Part shown: piece by piece, positions 60,406 to 64,000 of the stretch
Position numbering within the stretch: position 1 is the stretch's first letter
Layout of the letters: every line of letters starts with the position of its first letter
Source of the DNA: Bradyrhizobium sp. JYMT SZCCT0180
Lineage (GTDB): Bacteria > Pseudomonadota > Alphaproteobacteria > Rhizobiales > Xanthobacteraceae
NCBI RefSeq assembly: GCF_018130165.1
Contig: NZ_JAFCLZ010000030.1
Coordinates: forward strand, 32,650 to 96,649
Direction: 5' to 3'
DNA length: 64,000 nucleotides
Program-made: the position numbers and the translations under genes
The notes under the pieces: model-generated
What the model was told of the DNA's origin: nothing
Databases searched by the model: none
What the model saw: only the letters and a program-made list of their open reading frames with translations

Positions 60406-60780
60406 TCACTTCGACCCCAACTCCCTCTTATACGACGCGTAGTTCGGCTGATCGACCGCGAGCTTGTCCATCGTGGTTTGCCATAGATGATCGGCCAGTC
60501 CCGGCGTCTGCAGATCGACTTCGCCCTTGGCGATTTTATCCGACAGCGCGCGGTTGAGGTCGAGCAGCGCGCCGTCGATGCCGAGCAGTTGCTTGAGCCG
60601 CGCGGCCTCTGCGCTGTCGCTATCGCCTTCCAGCGCCAGTTGCCGCGTCACCAAATCGAGGCCGTTGATAGCGACGCGGAGCTTGAAGGCGTTGTGGCCC
60701 TTGATGGCGGGCGTGATCTCGTTGCGCAGAAAATCGGCGACCGCCTTGATCAGTTCGGTGGGTGTCGGTTCGTCCTGCAT
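60406..60780 (-). CDS. DUF6285 protein, LvaB-like partner of an acyl-CoA kinase
   Basis: A 124-residue helical protein, MQDEPTPTELIKAVADFL then FKLRVAINGLDLVTRQLAL. I place it in DUF6285. Proteins of this size and family sit next to APH-type kinases in many bacteria. LvaB of Pseudomonas putida, required for activity of the kinase LvaA, is to my knowledge of this type. The ATG is one base after the kinase stop, so the pair is tightly coupled. Confidence 0.8.
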   Translation of the reverse strand: MQDEPTPTELIKAVADFLRNEITPAIKGHNAFKLRVAINGLDLVTRQLALEGDSDSAEAARLKQLLGIDGALLDLNRALSDKIAKGEVDLQTPGLADHLWQTTMDKLAVDQPNYASYKRELGSK

Positions 60781-60781
60781 C

Positions 60782-61768
60782 TTACTTCCCCCTGGGGGCT
60801 AGCAGCCGTAGCAAATCAATTTCCGTCTCTGACGAACGGCGCCCGATCATCGCGCGCTCCATCGAGTGATCAGGGCCCTGGCGAAACCGCTGCATCATGC
60901 CGCAGCACATGATGCCCCAGCGCAGCGTGCCCATCACTTCCCAGAACATCACGCGGTCGGGATCGGCCTTGCGCCCGGCGGCTTCATAGCCGGCGAACAG
61001 ATCCTCGCGCGAACCGAATCCGCCGACCGGCTTGTCGATCTCGCCAAAGCGCCAGGAATTGACGCAGATCCACCCGAGATCCTCCATCGGATCGCCGAAA
61101 TGCGCCAGCTCCCAATCCAGCACCGCGCGCACGCCGTCTGGACCGATGATGAGGTTGCCGTGGCGGAAGTCGCCGTGCACCAGCGTTACTTCCTTTGACG
61201 GACCGGGATCGCGTTCGCGCAGCCAGCGCAGCGCCAGCTCGAACACCGGACGCGGCCGGCCAAAACTGCGATACTCGCGATCGAGATCGGCGATTTCCTT
61301 TGTCGCTGTCATCTCGCGCAGCTTTGGCAGTTTTGCCGCCGGCAAGCCGTGGATGCCCGCGACCACCCCGCCAAGCTGGCGCGCCAGCATCGGACGCGCT
61401 TGTGCGAATTGTTCGTCGCGCAGGATTTTTCGCGCGATGGTCTCGCCCTCGATCCGCTGCATGATGAAGCCGGTGCCGAGTTCGTCCTCGGGCTTCAGGA
61501 CATGCATCACGCGCGGCGACGGCAGGCCGGCGTCGTGCGCCAGCTGCATCAGCGTTGCTTCCGCGTCGAGCCCTGCGGCGCGGCCGGGCGATGCGCCATA
61601 ACCCGGCGGCGCGCGGCGCAGGATCGCGCCGACATTGCCGCTGGGATTCACGATATCGAACGTCCAGGTCTCCTGGCTGGCGCCGCCGGAAAGTTTTGCC
61701 GCGCCAGTGACGCCGGTCGCGCCCGGATACCAGGCGGCGACGCAGCGTCCGAGTTCGGCCTCGATCAT
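60782..61768 (-). CDS. APH-family phosphotransferase, probable hydroxyacyl-CoA kinase
   Basis: A 328-residue kinase of the aminoglycoside phosphotransferase fold, like the N-terminal domain of ACAD10/11 and like LvaA. The catalytic loop is H198-G-D200-FRHGN and the Mg-binding D218-W-E; the N-terminal nucleotide region is LSGGASQETWTFD. It is unlikely to be an antibiotic-resistance gene, since it lies among CoA genes and has the ACAD-type sequence. It overlaps the crotonase gene before it by four bases (ATGA). Predicted reaction: phosphorylation of a 4-hydroxyacyl-CoA. Confidence 0.87.
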   Translation of the reverse strand: MIEAELGRCVAAWYPGATGVTGAAKLSGGASQETWTFDIVNPSGNVGAILRRAPPGYGASPGRAAGLDAEATLMQLAHDAGLPSPRVMHVLKPEDELGTGFIMQRIEGETIARKILRDEQFAQARPMLARQLGGVVAGIHGLPAAKLPKLREMTATKEIADLDREYRSFGRPRPVFELALRWLRERDPGPSKEVTLVHGDFRHGNLIIGPDGVRAVLDWELAHFGDPMEDLGWICVNSWRFGEIDKPVGGFGSREDLFAGYEAAGRKADPDRVMFWEVMGTLRWGIMCCGMMQRFRQGPDHSMERAMIGRRSSETEIDLLRLLAPRGK

Positions 61769-62556
61769 TTGCCCTTGAACTTGGCTGGGCGCTTTTCAAG
61801 GAACGCGGTGACGCCTTCCTTGAAATCTTCCGCCGACCCCGCGATGCGCTGCGATTCGAATTCGAGATTGAGCTGCTCCTCGAAGGAATTTTCCGGACTG
61901 TCCCAATAGAGTTTTCGGATCAGCGACAGCGCGATGGTCGGTCCGTTGGCGAGATCATGCGCCAGCTTCATCGCCTCTTCCATCAAGACCGCATCGTCAT
62001 GGACGCGGTTGACGAGGCCCCATTCCAGCGCCTTTTCCGCCGGCAGCCGTTCGCCCATCAGCGACAACTCGACCGAGCGCGCCTTGCCGATCATGCGCGG
62101 CAATAGCCAGGTCGATCCGCAATCCGGCACCAGGCCGATGCGGCGGAACGCCTGCAGGAAATAGGACGAGCGCGCGCACAGGATCATGTCGCCCATCAAT
62201 GCAAAACTCATCCCGGCGCCGGCGGCCGGGCCGTTGACGGCGGTCACGAGCGGGCAATGGAGCTTGCGGATGCGCCGCAGGAAGGGATGGAAGCCAGTTT
62301 CCAGCGAGGCCCCGGCGTTGCTCTTGCCAGGCTTCTGATTGTTGCGACCTTGCAGGTTGGCGCCAGTGCAGAAGGCACGGCCGGCACCGGTCAGCACGAC
62401 GCAGCGCACTTGCTCCTTCTTGTCCTCGATCTCGTCGAGCGCATCGGCAAGCCCGCCCAGCATGTCCATCGAAACCGCGTTCATGACCTCCTGGTGGTCA
62501 AGCCTGAGAACGGCGACCGGGCCATCGAAATCGAGCGTGACGTGCTTGAACTGCAT
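61765..62556 (-). CDS. Enoyl-CoA hydratase/isomerase family protein
   Basis: A 263-residue crotonase-fold protein. It has LDHQEVMNAVSMDML, the oxyanion loop AFCTGANLQGR and NGPAAGAGMSFALMGDM, and RRIGLVPDCGSTWLLPR. The Asp in place of the second Glu (VPDCG) is typical of enoyl-CoA isomerase or PaaG-like enzymes rather than strict hydratases. It is first in a tight run with the kinase and DUF6285 genes. Divergent from the SDR at 62707, with 150 bases between. Confidence 0.9.
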   Translation of the reverse strand: MQFKHVTLDFDGPVAVLRLDHQEVMNAVSMDMLGGLADALDEIEDKKEQVRCVVLTGAGRAFCTGANLQGRNNQKPGKSNAGASLETGFHPFLRRIRKLHCPLVTAVNGPAAGAGMSFALMGDMILCARSSYFLQAFRRIGLVPDCGSTWLLPRMIGKARSVELSLMGERLPAEKALEWGLVNRVHDDAVLMEEAMKLAHDLANGPTIALSLIRKLYWDSPENSFEEQLNLEFESQRIAGSAEDFKEGVTAFLEKRPAKFKGK

Positions 62557-62706
62557 TGTTTCCTCATGAGTTGTGTTTACGCGCTATCAGGCAGCGCGAT
62601 GGGCGGATGTGTTGCTTGGGCCCATATTTGATTTTCCTGATCGGCTTGTCCATGGTCGAACGCGAACATCTGCCCGCCACCGGGCGCACGACTTGAGGAA
62701 ACATTC

Positions 62707-63486
62707 ATGAGCATTTTCGACCTCTCCGGCCGCGTTGCCGTCGTCACCGGCGGTAATGGCGGCATCGGCCTCGGCATTGCGCAGGCGCTGAACGCCGCGG
62801 GCTGCACCGTTTCGATCTGGGGCCGCAGCGCCGACAAGAACGCGAGTGCCGCTGCAAGCCTCGCCAAGGGTCCCGGCAAGGTCGACACTCGCATCTGCGA
62901 CGTCAGCGATCCCGCCTCGGTCAAGGCCGCGATGAAGGCCACGCTGGATGCGCTCGGCCGCGTCGACGGCTGCTTCGCAAACGCCGGCATCGGCGGCGGC
63001 GGCCGGCGCGCCTTCATCGACCGCACCGAGGAAGAATGGCGAAAAATGTTCGCGACCAATCTCGATGGCGTCTTCCATGTGTTCCAGGCCGCGGCGCGCC
63101 ACATGACCGAGCGCGCGGAAGCCGGCGACAAGTTCGGCCGGCTGGTGGCGACCTCGAGCATGGCGTCGCTGTTCGGCACCGCGCGCAACGAGCATTACGC
63201 CGGCTCCAAGGCCGCGCTGAACGCATTGTGCCGCGCGCTCGCGGTCGAGCTTGCGCGCTACGGCGTGACGGCGAACGCGATCCTGCCCGGCTGGATCAAG
63301 AGCGACATGACGGCGGGCGTCATGGCGAATGACAAGTTCGTCGCCAACGTGATGCCACGCATCCCGGTGCGCCGGTTCGGCGAGCCCAGTGATTTCGGCG
63401 GCATCGCGGTCTACATCATGAGCCAGGCGTCGTCGTATCATACGGCGGATTGCTTTGTGATCGACGGCGGATATACGGCGTTTTGA
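62707..63486 (+). CDS. Short-chain dehydrogenase/reductase
   Basis: A 259-residue classical SDR with TGGNGGIG, NAGIGGGG, catalytic Ser in TSSMAS and YxxxK in HYAGSKAA. It ends in DGGYTAF. In the kinase-pathway reading it would be the LvaD-like ketoreductase that makes the 4-hydroxyacyl-CoA. The ATG follows GAGGAAAC at good spacing. It is the last gene in the window, divergent from the kinase operon. Confidence 0.92.
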   Translation: MSIFDLSGRVAVVTGGNGGIGLGIAQALNAAGCTVSIWGRSADKNASAAASLAKGPGKVDTRICDVSDPASVKAAMKATLDALGRVDGCFANAGIGGGGRRAFIDRTEEEWRKMFATNLDGVFHVFQAAARHMTERAEAGDKFGRLVATSSMASLFGTARNEHYAGSKAALNALCRALAVELARYGVTANAILPGWIKSDMTAGVMANDKFVANVMPRIPVRRFGEPSDFGGIAVYIMSQASSYHTADCFVIDGGYTAF

Positions 63487-63522
63487 GGTTACCGAGACAG
63501 ACAATCCATCACCACGAACAGT

Positions 63523-63625
63523 TGTCATCCCCGCGCAGGCGGGGATCCAGTACGCCGCGGCCTATCGACTCCATCCATTGACGTCTCTGGAATACTGGGT
63601 CGCCCGGTCAAGCCGGGCGATGACA
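63523..63625. repeat. Paired palindromic repeat, family H
   Basis: TGTCATCCCCGC ... GCGGGGATCCAGTA at one side, ACTGGGTCGCCCGG ... CCGGGCGATGACA at the other. The outer TGTCATC/GATGACA ends pair, and each side forms its own hairpin. It follows the last SDR gene. Confidence 0.87.
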
Positions 63626-63693
63626 GCTGTGGTTGGAAAACGCAGCTTCGCATTCTCGCGACGCATTGCGCCCGAGCTTTGCCAGAAAACCTT

Positions 63694-63821
63694 GCCCTCT
63701 CATTGAGAGGGCGCAGGGAAGACCGGGTGCGCGCTGCACCCGCGGTCCCGTGTGCGGATTGCACAAAACAAAGTGCACACGAGCATACAGGGCAGCGGTG
63801 AACACCCGGCCTTCCCTGCGC
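63694..63821. repeat. Structured inverted-repeat element
   Basis: A small hairpin (63694-63712, GCCCTCT/AGAGGGC) abuts a 19-base inverted repeat: 63711-63729 and 63803-63821, with one mismatch. The enclosed 73 bases contain a further GTGTGC/GCACAC stem. It is probably the start of a dispersed Bradyrhizobium element that continues past the window edge. An RNA function is possible but not shown. Confidence 0.6.
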
Positions 63822-64000
63822 AATGGCTTTACGGCTTATGCCGTGCTCTCCCCGGAGACGAGTTCTTGGTTGACTCCGTCGCTATCGTTTCCGCTCACGC
63901 TTCTCCGACAGCTTGACGCCGGCAACGGGCGCCAGGACCACACGGTTTTGCCGTACGCTTAGTCCACGCCGTCGTCAGACGTGAACAAGCGTCCACCGCA

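Larger units (their letters stand above)
63487..64000. other. Non-coding end of the window with repeats
   Basis: No convincing gene is present in these 514 bases. They hold the family H repeat (63523-63625) and the inverted-repeat element from 63694. Open frames on both strands, including one of about 109 codons at 63633-63962, overlap these structures and have no recognisable domain. I treat them as non-coding. Confidence 0.55.

Noticed and set aside
60782..61768. Aminoglycoside resistance gene
   Set aside because: The fold is APH-like, but the sequence and its coupling to crotonase and DUF6285 genes fit the ACAD10/11 and LvaA acyl-CoA kinase group.
25756..63625. CRISPR array
   Set aside because: The repeats are isolated, of different families, and hundreds to thousands of bases apart, with no regular spacers and no cas genes.
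63487..64000. Insertion sequence or prophage end
   Set aside because: Inverted repeats are present, but no transposase, integrase or phage gene is visible and no target duplication could be defined.
1..64000. tRNA, rRNA or tmRNA genes
   Set aside because: I looked for cloverleaf arms and conserved rRNA strings in the gaps and saw none; a covariance-model scan would be needed to be certain.

Overview
This is high-GC alphaproteobacterial DNA, most likely Bradyrhizobium or a close Nitrobacteraceae relative such as Rhodopseudomonas. The reasons are a hopanoid cluster with the C-2 methylase gene hpnP, dense palindromic intergenic repeats of rhizobial type, and proteins that read like Bradyrhizobium homologues. 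The species call is inference from gene content; no search was run.

Layout. (1) 1-15.2 kb is a hopanoid locus: the end of hpnH on +, then on - hpnG, shc, hpnE, hpnD and hpnC, two small secreted proteins, the RND transporter hpnN, and a run in which hpnP lies between eutB and eutC (ethanolamine ammonia-lyase). (2) 15.7-18.8 kb holds a chemoreceptor, a coiled-coil protein behind a CtrA-like site, and a VOC protein. (3) 18.9-25.6 kb is a minus-strand block of a transglutaminase, a circularly permuted ATP-grasp/Alpha-E fusion and a transglutaminase-DUF2126 protein; it is a predicted amide-bond or peptide-modification system with no assigned product. (4) 25.9-29.5 kb is a UxaA-type dehydratase, an HpcH/HpaI aldolase and an Ldh-family dehydrogenase. 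(5) 29.7-36.8 kb is the homoprotocatechuate meta-cleavage set: hpaR on -, then hpaH-hpaF-hpaE-hpaD-hpaG and a ThDP enzyme on +. A perfect palindrome in the divergent promoter is a likely HpaR operator, and the aldolase in block 4 could supply the missing HpaI step. (6) 36.9-43.5 kb holds an MFS transporter, alkB with a second 2OG-Fe(II) oxygenase, a DUF2848 protein, an amidase and a two-part AtuA-like pair. (7) 43.8-63.5 kb is mostly acyl-CoA metabolism: a Zn-ribbon/OB protein with a thiolase, three SDRs, two acyl-CoA ligases, three crotonases and an acyl-CoA dehydrogenase. It also has a kinase plus DUF6285 pair that resembles the levulinate LvaA/LvaB module. ppc, a Tat-exported SMP-30 protein and an unidentified membrane protein are interspersed.

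Operon logic. Many adjacent genes overlap by 1-8 bases (hpnC/D/E, shc/hpnG, ATP-grasp/transglutaminase, hpaF/hpaE, crotonase/kinase), so translational coupling is common. At least eight families of paired palindromic repeats fill the gaps. Two of them provide the stop codons of hpaE and of the MFS gene. No tRNA, rRNA, CRISPR array, transposase or prophage gene was seen.
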